A model generated the notes under the pieces. The model searched no databases. It had not been told where the DNA came from and saw only the letters and a list, made by a program, of their open reading frames with translations. The translations under genes were made by a program, and so were the position numbers. Shown here piece after piece: positions 41,956 through 52,562 of a stretch of DNA of 64,000 nt (its first letter is position 1; every line of letters starts with the position of its first letter). Source of the DNA: Corallium rubrum (Eukaryota; Cnidaria; Anthozoa; Scleralcyonacea; Coralliidae); the NCBI GenBank assembly GCA_964035015.1, contig OZ036004.1, positions 9,572,468 to 9,636,467 of the forward strand. The letters run 5' to 3'.

Positions 41956-42561
41956 GCAAGAGGGGCGTCACATATTTCGCTTTTGAGGGAGCACTTCACT
42001 TGCGCTAGTAACTTCTAGTATTCTACCTATACTGTAGATTTTATAGTGATAGACAATACATTTTAATGTAGATAACTAACAGTTCATTTCTTTTTATATT
42101 TTCAGTATATGTATATTGAAAATCCTGATAATCTATACTTGGTTTCCAGTAGTGTATTTGAGTAGCTTTCGCCGAAACTCTTTAGTCCTATAGAGTAACT
42201 TTAGTTTAGTAGGCTATGATAAAGTTTAAGACCAACTCTGTGTCGACAAACGGAGTAGATAGATAAGAAGTGGACCTCGGCCAAATATTGTTCTGTGATT
42301 TGATTTGATTTTGTCTTCGTAATTCGTATTTATGTACGTATTACTCATTGTATTAGTACTATAATACATGCACACATGCACATGATTTGGAATATACCAA
42401 GCGCAATACAATATCGCTAACATATCTCGCACCATTTCTGGTCTCATATATTCTGCATTCTTCACTTCGTATCCCCTGAATCTTGCTTGCAAAACCTACA
42501 GTTTACGCAACAGGACATGACAACTGAGATATGCTATTTAGTGTGTTTTGATAAAACATTA

Positions 42562-42660
42562 ACTCATTCCTGTCCGAGGGATTCCCCAACCAAAAGTGAG
42601 CAAACATCGTCTGGCGTTAGCCAAAACTAAAATACTAAAGACCATCCAATCCGGACAGGA
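42562..42660 (+). mobile_element. TTAA mini-element, CTCATTCCTGTCCGAGGG end type
   Basis: TTAACTCATTCCTGTCCGAG at the left, core CATCGTCTGGCGTTAGCC, then ACTAAAATACTAAAGACC and CCGGACAGGAAAGAG at the right. The ends are inverse. A second copy follows within 30 bp. Confidence 0.7.
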
Positions 42661-42679
42661 AAGAGCTATTAGACAGATT

Positions 42680-42786
42680 TTTAACTCACTCCTGCATGTC
42701 CGAGTGTTTCCCCAGAGGTAAATACGATCGTCTGGCGTTACCTTAGCCAGAACAAAATCACTAAAATTCGGACGAAAAAGAGTCAC
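42680..42786 (+). mobile_element. TTAA mini-element, same end type, adjacent copy
   Basis: TTAACTCACTCCTGCATGTC, core CGATCGTCTGGCGTTACC, then TTAGCCAGAACAAAATCAC and a decayed right end ATTCGGACGAAAAAGAG. The core has a small internal duplication (TTACCTTAG). Confidence 0.65.
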
Positions 42787-42799
42787 CAACATTTTTGGC

Positions 42800-45700
42800 C
42801 TCTACGCCTCAATAGCGTTAGAACTATAATCTTATTTCAATGTATCTACGAGTTTTCTTGGTGCCATCATAAAGGCGCATTCAGAAACAGTCAAACACAA
42901 ACATTCGTCGGCGTAACGTCCTAGCCATATTTCCTTCGCGAATGTTGGCACCTTCCCCAAAAATGCCTCAAGGTGACTTTTGGCGCGGCAGGCATCGGGA
43001 GGTATGTTTGTTTAAAACCAATGTTATCTCGAGGATCGATCTTAATCCATTCATACACCCAATTCGCTCTTCAGAAACACTTTAGACGCGTTGCCAAGAC
43101 CCCATCAACCGTTCCGATCGTTAGTCAAGTAATCCAAGGTTTGTTTGGTATACAACAAAAGTGTATTGTTCGCGTTTTGTTTTTCCTGCCAAAAACTTGG
43201 CAAATTGTGCGGTTCCTTAGAGGTCAACTACACAGTTTAAACACATCAGGAGCTCCCCGATGTGACGGCGAACCCATAGGTCACTGTTCTAGAATAAACA
43301 ACTATCTATGACGTTGTTCCTAGGCAGAGATCTCAGTTGGACTTATTACAGTATACCAGATAAGAAATCTCAGACTCTGCTGCCAAACATTGTATCAACG
43401 TAGCCCGCGGTGATACTCGAGTTAGTCGTCAACACCAGATTTAGTAATTCTCTATACAGTACAGTAAGCAGGATATTCGGATCATTTGCGAACCTGCTAT
43501 CGTCAATCAGCGGCGCGCTTATAAACTTAGGCCGCCATAAACACTGCTGCCGACCTCGGGTTGTGATCCATTGAGACAACAGGCAGGTCCGGAAAACAGG
43601 TCTATATATGCACATTTGAATATCTGGCCAAGGTTTGGGAATCTCTCTGAGGTTGACCTGCCATCCGTTGTGGGAGGTGTTTGAAATTAGGACGCTGATC
43701 GTTCGGAATTTGGCGCATGGTTTTCGCGAAAGAAGACTCGGGGAATAAGGATTTATATCTTTAATCTTGGGTAGCGAAACCATCGGCTTGTTAATTGTGT
43801 CTCCATCAAGAGGTTGGTCCTGTTGTTTTAAGGTGACTTTCCCTATAGCTCCATTCTTTTATGATTTTCTTCTTGGGAACTTTGTTAACTGAAGAGGCTT
43901 TGAACTTGCACCTTTGGAACAACCGTCCACCTCTGCCAGTTATGAACAGATCGTGTCACTGCATGGGAATGATGTCAACGCAACGCTTAGCTATACGGGG
44001 ATAAGCCGCGAGCTCTCTAGATTTGTAGGCGAGTTTTTTAGGCAGAACGTAGAGTGTGTTAGCGCTGAGCCTTATATTGACCTTATTTACATACAAAGCC
44101 AGTCAAATCGTCTATATACATTTTATCCTCAAATACTCGAGAAACTCTCAGTGTATAGCCTAACCTACAATAGGTTTATCGGGACGCGTGGGATAACGAT
44201 TATTTCGATAACGAGAAACGGAATGCAAGAGAAAAAACGAGATCGAGAAATGTTTGCTGTCGTGATTTGGGAAGTAAGGAGAATTGAGCGAGGATGGGAT
44301 TTGGGACTTCTAAATACCGAAGGCGTTGGTCGGGATTGGATCAGCTAACCAAACTTGTCGGCCGGGATACGGGAAAGAGTAGAAAATATCGAGCGCGATA
44401 CCGGACTTAAGTTAAGAAGTCTATTGTGGACCCTCACCTAATACGTGATTTACAATAATTAAGACTGTTAAATGGTACGTAATAATGATCTTTTCTCGTT
44501 CATCTCTAGGTAATTCATTAAAAAGGCAAGCTTGTGGTGGATTCTACATCGTTTGTTCAACATCAGTCATCGGCATTTTTCAAGGACTTCTCGCGTTCCT
44601 TCTTTCGCTCTGATTGACTCAATTTTGACATCCAACTTTTATCATATCAGTGTCGACATTTGGCCCAGATTGCGCTCTCAGGTATGTGACAGATATGGAT
44701 TTTACGCGAAATGCGGACGGAACACCGTGGCGCGTTCTTTTCCCGCTTTGTGTTGTGATAATCTGTTTATCCGGAGACTTTAGGAAAGCTAGATAATGGG
44801 AACATCGGAATACCTAGCCTAGTTTCTAGGCCTTCCTCGGTTAACGCGTTTCGGAAGTGATCCGAACGGACGCGCTGGGGAAAGCCTAGCAAAATTCGTA
44901 AACACTATCACTTTACAGCTTGGTTGTTTATTGAGGAAGAGTTGTGACGTTATGATGTCCTAAGTATTTCCCGACATCTACTATTTCCATCTGCATAAAA
45001 TAATACAAGCCTGCTCACCTCGGATCGACGAAGTTTCACTAGCCTAGCTTTCTTATCACTAGCTTTCCGTCTGCAACCGCCAAAAGTTGAAAGTTAAACA
45101 GTTAAATTTTCATTTCGAGCTCCAATTGGAATATATTCCACAATTTCCCTCTTTCGATCGCCAAAATCTTTGGTAAAATCTTTACACTGTCGCTCAGTGT
45201 TGTTTACGGTTGCGGTGTACTAGATCCCAGGAACACTCGAAGGACCTTTTTACAAATGTTGCTTGTCCTTCTCGTTTCCAGCCTCTCCCCAGTCTTCCCA
45301 AGATCCCAAACCGACTACGCGGGCCAAGCTCATGGCGGAAACGAAAGGTCTAGAAACTAGACTACGGAATACCCTTGTTGGCGGTAAGACAACTGACCTT
45401 GTTATCTTTCACCCTAGCTTAACATGTCTCAGTTCTGAAGTGGCGCGGTGGTTTCTTTTTCGCAATGTGTTTTGCGACGACTTCTGTGTCGTACTCTGTC
45501 AACGCGGTGTCCAATTAATTTAGCGGCCGAAATCGGAATTACCCCAGTCCAACCCAGCTTTCTACCAACATGAGTCCAGGCTAGCCACGCGACGCTCACC
45601 TCCAATTCGCGCTAATTTTTGCAGTTGTTGATACACGACTTGTTTAGCGCGCAATGATAGCAATCGCAGTTCAGTGTTTACCAGACGATGCGGTACCAGA

Positions 45701-45845
45701 CGAACTCGGTTTCGCGGAGTGGTTTCGCCTCTTGCATAGCTCAGTTGTTTGCAGCGCAGGCTACTCTTGCACGGTTCGTATACTGTACAAATTTATACCA
45801 CGTACAAATTTGGCACGGTTCTCAGACGTCGCACAACACTCGCTA
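42800..45845. other. 3-kb stretch without recognised repeats or genes
   Basis: No repeat family seen elsewhere in the window was recognised. Frames of 137 codons (43370-43783, minus) and 144 codons (43914-44348, plus, starting TTG rather than ATG) have no recognisable domain. Scattered donor and acceptor-like sites do not assemble into a gene. Host introns or an old unrecognised element are both possible. Confidence 0.3.
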
Positions 45846-45847
45846 TT

Positions 45848-46218
45848 AGGGACCTTAAGCAAGCTAGGACGACGACGGCAATTAAGTTACTGCATTTAAA
45901 AGAAACTATGGATCAGGACATCGTATATTGTATGCTTTATGTATTTTGTAATACCTTTAAAAAGCAGCCATAGCTTCGACAACATGACGTATAATAGAGT
46001 AACGCCTAAGTAAACTAACAGCTTTTGCCGTTCCTTGCCACAACGTTGTCTTGAAAACGTGAAAACGCTTCAGTTGACGTTGTATGTGCAACGAAGGACG
46101 CGGTTGGGGGATTACTCTTGGGACTGTGAATTATTCAACGCCTTTTGTTTTGGTTGAAAAATACTATTGTACTTGGGTCGTCGTCGTGACGTTCGCGTTG
46201 TGCTTGCTTAAGGTCCCT
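45848..46218. mobile_element. MITE with AGGGACCTTAAGCAA ends, copy 2
   Basis: AGGGACCTTAAGCAAGCTAG at the left and GCTTGCTTAAGGTCCCT at the right are inverse, 371 bp overall. The layout is the same as 36128-36494, with internal ACTAACAGC, GTTGTCTTGAAAACGTGAA and GATTACTCTTGGGAC. Confidence 0.8.
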
Positions 46219-46489
46219 GTTAACTGCGCTTCAGCCACTGAGCCACACTTTCCCCAGCGGCGGTCGACCCCCTCCCCCCTCCCCCCAATGGTCTCCAAGA
46301 CCGCTACCGTTGAAAAACTTGTAGGGGGGGGGGGGAACTTGTTTTACGGCCAAGTGCATGAGTAGACTATGCTATAAATTACAATACTAAGGTATATACA
46401 AAATGCCTCCAACTTGTATCTCCGACGTGTATCATTCTATGTTCTGGTTTGATTTCAACAAAATTATGTAATTTATGGCTTTCAGATTA

Positions 46490-46690
46490 CTCTTAAATAC
46501 TTGCCTCAAAATGCAGGAAATAGTGTTTCAAAGACCCTAGAAATCCAAAATATTCTGGGGGGTATTTCCCCCGGACCCCCCCTAGGAGACCGAAGTTCTT
46601 CCCCCCCCCCCCCACAAAAAAAAAACAACAACACACAAACCAAACAAACCCAAAACAACTCAATACCCTGGCTACGCCACTGACTTCCCC
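46490..46690. repeat. decayed GGGGCATGCCCCC-type repeat with C tract
   Basis: TTTCAAAGACCCTAGAAATC, then GGGGGGTATTTCCCCCGGAC, then CCCCCTAGG, then a C tract at 46594-46614 and CTGGCTACGCCACTGACTT. The same order occurs at 47665-47735 and, partly, at 4740-4805 and 28900-28960. It is probably the right part of one DNA transposon family. Confidence 0.5.
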
Positions 46691-46767
46691 ATTTCTGTCG
46701 CACGACGTTGCAAAACTAAATTGACCACCCAAACTCAACACACGTCGATTATGGTATCTTTTGGTAA

Positions 46768-46893
46768 CGCCACATTCATTATATATTGCTGAGCAGCTTC
46801 CGACCTGTTCACTCAGGCCTTCTTCAGAGACTTTTGCTCTGATGAAAGCCTGAGTCAATAGGTCGGAAGCACCGCAATAAATTAATAAACGTG
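46768..46893. repeat. imperfect foldback around CTGATGAAAGCCTGAGT
   Basis: CAGCTTCCGACCTGTTCACT, then CAGGC, is mirrored by GCCTGAGTCAATAGGTCGGAAGC. The arms are about 25 bp. Confidence 0.6.
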
Positions 46894-46900
46894 GTGTTAT

Positions 46901-47261
46901 AGGCCAATTAAAAAAATATTTCTGTTTTTCATCACTTTTTTTGAAAAAATTGGGGCGTGCGGATTTTTTTTTTTATTTGTAGCGTATTTTCTTACAGAAA
47001 ACGGTGTCTATTTCGTACGCTTTGTCTGCATAGTTGATGATTACTTTCCAAAGCTATTGCACGTTTAAAGCTAATTTTAACTTTCAAAGCTTGGCACAAA
47101 CAAAAGCAAATTTACCGCTCTTTTCTAACAACAAGAGCGCATTACGGCGCCACATTTTTGGTTTCTAACATACCTGACGATCAAAAAAAATAAACATCGG
47201 GGCGGACGAATTTTTGGAGGCGGGCGGCGATGAAAAACAGAATTTTTTTTTTAATTGGCCT
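46901..47261. mobile_element. MITE with AGGCCAATTAAAAAAA ends
   Basis: AGGCCAATTAAAAAAATATT, then TCTGTTTTTCATC, faces the inverse GATGAAAAACAG, then AATTTTTTTTTTAATTGGCCT. It is 361 bp and noncoding. GGGGCG-type motifs lie inside both ends. Confidence 0.75.
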
Positions 47262-47469
47262 TACCACAAATTCTCACTTCTTTGACTTCTATTACAATTT
47301 GTCACCCTAAGAACCAATTACGGTATCACTAAATACTTATAAACAATGAAGACGGGAACTTTGACAGAAGAAATGTCGCTTGCAATGCTTTTTATTATTC
47401 ACAAGAGGATTTACTCTGATAAAAAGGGCTTTGACTTTCCTGATCTAAAATATCTTTAGTTTTCACTGC

Positions 47470-47840
47470 TTCCCAGAAGCGAATAAAATCGTCTGTCGTT
47501 AGCCAGAATCAGGCGCGCAACGGGAGGGGGGTTGGGGGTGCGAACGCCCCCTTTTTGGGGGTGCGAGGGAAATTTTGGAGGTCAAAAATTACTTCTACTC
47601 TCTCTGACGCCTAAATTATGTGATTTAAAACCTTTATACGTGGGTCAAAAGTGTCCTCAATGCAGAAAATGCCATTTTACAGATCCAAAGTTCAAAAATT
47701 TCCAGCGGGGCTATGCCCCCGGACTCCCCTAGATTTGTGTCGTAACTTTATCTAAAAACGACCCCCCTTTCAAAAATCCTGGTTGCGCCCTTGGCAGAAT
47801 AAAATACTAAAGATTAATTCGGACAGAAAAGAGGTAGAAA
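47470..47840 (+). mobile_element. CGTCTG(T/G)CGTTAGCCAGAA mini-element split by a GCGCAACGGG element
   Basis: Left part 47480-47509: GAATAAAATCGTCTGTCGTT, then AGCCAGAAT. Right part from 47795: GCAGAATAAAATACTAAAG, then ATTCGGACAG. The insertion between them begins GGCGCGCAACGGGAGGGGGG and ends AAAAATCCTGGTTGCGCCC, loosely inverse, and carries GGGGCTATGCCCCC. A CAGAAT or CAGAATAAA sequence occurs at both junctions. Confidence 0.6.
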
Positions 47841-47849
47841 GATAGTTTA

Positions 47850-47955
47850 GTAACTCATTCCTGTCCGAGGGTTTGCCCAGAGGTGAATATAATCGTCTGG
47901 CGTTAGCCAGAATAAAATACTAAAGACCAATTCGGACAGGAAATTAAAGAGTTAA
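47850..47955 (+). mobile_element. TTAA mini-element, CTCATTCCTGTCCGAGGG end type
   Basis: TAACTCATTCCTGTCCGAGG, core AATCGTCTGGCGTTAGCCAG, then AATAAAATACTAAAGACC and ATTCGGACAGG, ending at AAAGAGTTAA. It forms the left boundary of the 780-bp duplication. Confidence 0.7.
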
Positions 47956-48670
47956 GGCATCGTAACACATCAGTTGCTTGCGCAGTATTCTAGTTTCCTA
48001 CTTTTGATTTTACAGGTGGACACTGCGCCATGTTTTGTAGTGTTAATAATTCGGGCCAAAAACTTAACTTTAAAAAATATTGAAGTATTCACGACGTTGG
48101 TACTATCCGTTACATGTAAAGATTTTTTCTGACAGGCATTTTGGCACTCCTCGAGACCCCCCCCTAACACTTTTCTGCTTGCGGTTTCCTTTGCAGCTTC
48201 GCATAATGTCATTTTTTTTGGCATTTAGATTAGTCAGTCACTTGGATTTGTCAGGGTACACTCTAAAACAAACAAGTGTGTTAATTTGCACACCTTTTTT
48301 GTCGCCCAAACAGCACACCGTTTGCCGTGTTTTTTTACACGCTAAAGGTGTAAATTTGCACATCATAAGGTGTGTAAATTTACACATTTTAAGCTGTGTG
48401 AAATGCTTGTCGCCCAAACGACACACCTTTTGCCGTGTTTTTTAAAAGATATGTTTTTTTACACACCATGCGTGGTTTTTTTACACACAAGGCGTGTTTT
48501 TTACGCAATAGCCGTGTTTTTTACACACAAGGTGTGTTTTGTTTACACAGCTTAAGGTGTTTAAAAAGGAACTGTAAAGGCGTGTAAAAGGAAAAGTTTT
48601 GTTCTGTGTCGGATTGTCGCACCCAGGTGTCAAGTAGTCTGAGACCTGGAGCTCTCCCTGTGCTGCATAA
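47891..48670 (+). repeat. 780-bp tandem duplication, unit 1
   Basis: It begins AATCGTCTGGCGTTAGCCAG and includes CATCGTAACACATCAGTTGC, GGTGGACACTGCGCCATG, GGCATTTTGGCACTCCTCGA and a TTTACACA-rich segment (48270-48590). The same order restarts at 48671. A third start, cut short, lies at 49453. Confidence 0.9.
48270..48600. repeat. cluster of GTGTAAA/TTTACAC motifs, unit 1
   Basis: More than a dozen TTTACAC(A/G) or GTGTAAA elements, including the palindrome GTGTGTAAATTTACACA, alternate with GGTGTG spacers and with CGCCCAAACNNCACACC repeated twice. The equivalent cluster in unit 2 is at about 49055-49300. Confidence 0.75.
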
Positions 48671-49452
48671 AATCGTCTGGCGTTAGCCAGAATAAAATAC
48701 TAAAGACCAATTCGGACAGGAAAGAGTTAATGCATCGTAACACATCAGTTGCTTGCGCAGTATTCTAGTTTCCTACTTTTAATTTTACTGGTGGACACTG
48801 CGCCATGTTTTGTAGTGTTCGGGCCGAAAACTTAACTTTAAACAATATTGAAGTATTGACGACGTTGGTACTATCCGTTACATGTAAAGGTTTTTTCTGA
48901 CAGGCATTTTGGCACTCCTCGAGACCCCCCCCCCCTAACACTTTTCGGCTTGCGGCTTCCAAGGCTGTATAACGTCAACTTAGGCGCATAATGTCATCTT
49001 TTTGGCATTTAGATTAGTCAGTCAATTGGATTTGTCAGGGTACACTCTAAACAAAACAAGTGTGTTAATTTACACACCTTTTTTGTCGCCCAAACATCAC
49101 ACTTTTGCCGTGTTTTTTACACGCTAAAGGTGTGTAAATTTACACATCTTAAGCTGTGTAAAATGCTTGTCGCCCAAACGATACACCTTTTCCCGTGTTA
49201 TGTGTTTTTTTACACACCATGGTGGGGTTTTTTACACACAAGGTGCGTTTTTTTACACAGCTTAAGGTGTGTAAAAAGGAACGGTAAAGGCGTGTAAAAA
49301 TTACTTCACGCGGCGCGTGCATGTGAAACCATAGCCAAAAAAATCTATGGGAAAAGTTTTGTTCTGTGTCGGATGATTAGGGATCAAGGTACAAATTGTC
49401 GCACCCAGGTGTCAAGTAGTCTGAGACCTGGACCTCTCCCTGTGCTGAATAA
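48671..49452 (+). repeat. 780-bp tandem duplication, unit 2
   Basis: It shares the full layout of unit 1 with scattered substitutions and indels, and is 782 bp long. It ends CCTGTGCTGAATAA just before the next AATCGTCTGGCG at 49453, parallel to CCTGTGCTGCATAA at the end of unit 1. Confidence 0.9.
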
Positions 49453-49500
49453 AATCGTCTGGCGTTAGCCACTCGTCGTCAGGCTTCAACGTGTTAACAT
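49437..49500 (+). mobile_element. TTAA mini-element, CACGTTGAAGCCTG end type, partial
   Basis: CAGGGAGAGG-type sequence precedes AATAAAATCGTCTGGCGTT, then AGCCACTCGTCGTCAGGC and TTCAACGTGTTAA. The right terminus matches the inverse of the copies at 31580 and 32078, but the left side belongs to the 780-bp repeat. Confidence 0.6.
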
Positions 49501-49996
49501 AGTCAATCGAGATATGGTCTGGAAACTCGGCAAACTTCAAAGCGCCTATAATGAGCTATTTTATGTTGAACCGTACCTTACACCGTGCACAACCTTTGTT
49601 TTAGGTTCATTAATATTTAAATAGCACGGTTGAGTGACTGAACTGAAACGTTGCTATTGGACAATTCGTTCATTATACTAAAATACAATGTGTTCAGTGA
49701 CCGTGCACCGTGCACAAAAATGCATAAAGGCGAACAAAAAGATAGACCAAAGACTTTAGCTGAGTTCCCAGACCATATCTCGATTGACTATGGTGTTAAA
49801 GAGATAGGTTTTAAGGAGCGAATCGATCTCATCAGACATCATTTAGACTAACACACACACACTTCTCTTCCAAGACCAATTTAGTGCCCAGTGGCAATTA
49901 ATTTGAGATTCTCCCAACTCCGGAGAATTTCGAGGTATGTTTAAATGATTCTAACTGCTTCACGCCGCTAACAAGTCAAAGGTCTTGGAACGAGAA

Positions 49997-50168
49997 CGAC
50001 GTCATCAGTTAGTGACGTCATCATCCAGTGACGTCATCAAATAGCGAGGCCATTAGTGACGTCATCGGTCGGTGACGTCATTAATAGTGATGTCATTGAA
50101 CAGTGACGTCATCAGTTAGTGACGTCATTAGTTAGTGATGTCATTAGTTTGTGGCGTCATTAGTTAGT
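49997..50168 (+). repeat. CRE-palindrome minisatellite, about 11 units
   Basis: Units of 15-18 bp follow TGACGTCATCAGTTAG. The exact palindrome TGACGTCA appears six times, and the remaining units are variants such as TGATGTCA, CGACGTCA and TGGCGTCA. TGACGTCA is the consensus cAMP-response/ATF site. It may act as a binding-site cluster or be only a minisatellite. Confidence 0.85.
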
Positions 50169-50169
50169 T

Positions 50170-51780
50170 CCCCTGACTTTCTCAGGGCTGGCGAAACTAC
50201 ACAAGCGCACGTAGGCGGCAATTTTAAAAGTCGGGTGAATCGTAGGCAATCCATCCCAGCTTGGCAGCTGGCGCCAGAGCACTTTTCTCTAAGGTCAAAC
50301 CGACATATTTCGCATACTTTCGAATAAATCAAGTCAAAAAGCTATAGGCATATAGTGTATTTCCTTTTCGTTCTGGGTCACTTTACTCAGACTAAACCTT
50401 GTCAGTAATTAGGTTTACTTTCTTGCTAAACTGACCCACTAGTCTCTTTACCATAGTCAGTAATGGCGTTTATCACTTAGCTCATACGCCAACACTTTTT
50501 GACATCTTTCGTGTCAGCGTTTTTTGATATGTTGAGTTTTGCCGATTTTATTGACGACCAAAGTTAAAATGCTGTTTTTCGACCAACATTCGGACAAAAT
50601 AAGTCATAAATTCGAAACCAGGCAATAAATAAAAAAATGCTGACACCGTTTTGCTGGACATTTATCTCGGAATGGAACTGCGAGAAATTTTTTTGAACAA
50701 AATGAAACGCTTTGTTCTTAAGTCGCCCCGAGTGAAGCCCTCTGGTTTTAATTTAAAAAATCACAACTATTAACGGTTTGTGCTTATCGCGAAACCAAAG
50801 ACACCATTGTATTCTACAAATTCATAGCTTTCTAACGAAATCTATTTTATTTTTGTGGCATAAATTCTGACGAATTGAGAGCGCTTTACACTGAAATGAC
50901 ACTGCAAACCTTAACGAAGACCTTAAGATGCTCATCGTTCCTCACCGTGAGCTGATGTTTCTTCTTAGCAGACGTAATTACACTTCCAAGATAATTGAAG
51001 CAGCAAGGCTCATTCTTGCGCATGTCTCAACACCTACGTTTTCGATAACGCCTCGATAATCTTAAACAATTAAATCACATTCCTGATAAGAGCCTAGTTT
51101 GTCTTAGATTAACTAGTTCAAATCCACGTCCACCTCGCATGTCGAAAACCGTGGGAAAAGCATTCCAATCTGTTGTATAACCATATTCCCTGCAATCTTG
51201 TACATTATTTCTTCACAACGCAGGAACGCCGAGATGGCATGCAAGAAATACAACTAAAATGATTTTTATTTTTGATATGTCAAGATTACAGAAAGTGACA
51301 GATTCAAGATAACGCTTATGATTCTCCCATGGTGGTTACCGCTGACTTTTTTCAAAATGAATTTACAACTAAATTGATCGGATTGTCGGCGCAGTTGAGC
51401 CCACGGTAAATTAAAAGCAGATGACAGGATAAGGTCAGCGGTCCCTACCACGAGGAATGGGACCTATATTCCACCCACTTTATTAGGTCATTTCCTTTAT
51501 TAGGAAAATTCTGTATTATCGACGTCGTCATGACTACAGGCAAATATTGAAATACGCCAATAAGAGAATGGATTAGCTTGTCGTGTGTTATATAGTATAC
51601 TGACGTAACTTCTGCATGTCTACGTCTAGTGACGTACTGATATCAGATAAACAAACCTTACATTACCGCTTGAAGATAGGAATTTTACTTTGTCGTGTTG
51701 ATAACATCTGTCACTCGCTCCCCCTGCACACTCGTGAGAAATTTGCAAAATTAAAAATGTCTACATTGATTACGAGTCAC
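50170..51780. other. 1.6-kb stretch without recognised repeats or genes
   Basis: No element was identified and no frame has a recognisable domain. Confidence 0.35.
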
Positions 51781-51904
51781 CTATTAAACAACTATGGAGA
51801 ATTCTTGAACATTCAAGACCGAGTTTTCACACAAACTCTAACCTGAACCTGATTCAACAGAAATCAAGATAACACATTTGCAATCCCTTTCACTCTCACC
51901 TTAA

Positions 51905-51999
51905 CTCATTCCCGTCCGAGGGCTTCCCCAGAAGTGAATAAAATCGTCTGGCGTTAACCAGAATAAAATACCAAAGTCCCCTCGGACAGGAAAGAGAGA
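51905..51999 (+). mobile_element. TTAA mini-element, CTCATTCCCGTCCGAGGG end type
   Basis: TTAA at 51901, then CTCATTCCCGTCCGAGGG. The core is AATCGTCTGGCGTTAACCAG, and the right end is CCCTCGGACAGGAAAGAG, an exact inverse over 11 bp. Confidence 0.75.
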
Positions 52000-52009
52000 T
52001 AGTTAGGGG

Positions 52010-52378
52010 ACCTTTACACGAGCCCGGATTAGCTCGCCAACCCGGGTCAACCCGTCTACGAATAAACCCCTGTTAGCGTTTACACGATAGTCGGGTCAAG
52101 CCGTCTTGCCGGGTGACCCTTTTCAAGACCCAGGTCGACTCGGGTTGGAGAGGTGCGACGGTGCGGAACTTTGGTCAATTCCTTCATGAAAACACCGGTT
52201 GACTTGACCTGGACTCGTGTAAAGTGTTGACAATATGATAATTTGTGTTGAGAATTAAAAGCTGACCCGGGTTGGGAAAAAAAGCAGCCAATCCAGGTTC
52301 ATGTAAACACGGAAAAAGAATAACCAGGGATGGCGAGCTGACCTGGGCTGGCACTCAACCCGGGCTCGTGTTAAGCCT
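52010..52378. mobile_element. GTTTACAC-class MITE, CGAGCCCGG ends
   Basis: GGGGACCTTTACACGAGCCC at the left and AACCCGGGCTCGTGTTAAG at the right are inverse. Internal motifs AACCCGGGT/ACCCGGGTT and GTGTAAA or ATGTAAAC recur six or more times. Confidence 0.7.
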
Positions 52379-52419
52379 GGTTCTCATATGTCGCCGATCG
52401 TCACCGACCCATGATTTAG

Positions 52420-52490
52420 ATGCATGTTAAGTAAAAGAATAAAAGCACTGCTTTTCTGCATTGTTCTTTATTACTTAACATGCTGCTGCA
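52420..52490. repeat. short foldback, CATGTTAAGTAA arms
   Basis: GCATGTTAAGTAAAAGAATA pairs with TATTACTTAACATGC at the right, with AAAAGCACTGCTTTT in the centre as a second palindrome. Confidence 0.7.
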
Positions 52491-52509
52491 CTTCCCGTTT
52501 AAGGGCCTG

Positions 52510-52562
52510 TTTATATGATCCCGGTGTACCGGGACGGGATGGCAGGAACGAGTTAATTTAGT
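52510..52562. mobile_element. short TTAA-bordered GC-rich segment
   Basis: TTAAGGGCCTGTTTATATGA, then CCCGGTGTACCGGGACGGG, ending GAGTTAA. It resembles the left end of a GTTTACA-class MITE joined to a short right end. Confidence 0.45.

Noticed and set aside
43914..44348. 144-codon plus-strand gene
   Set aside because: It starts with TTG rather than ATG, has no recognisable domain, and lacks supporting splice structure or neighbours.
49997..50168. CRISPR-like array
   Set aside because: Units are 15-18 bp without distinct repeats and spacers, in eukaryotic DNA. It is a minisatellite.
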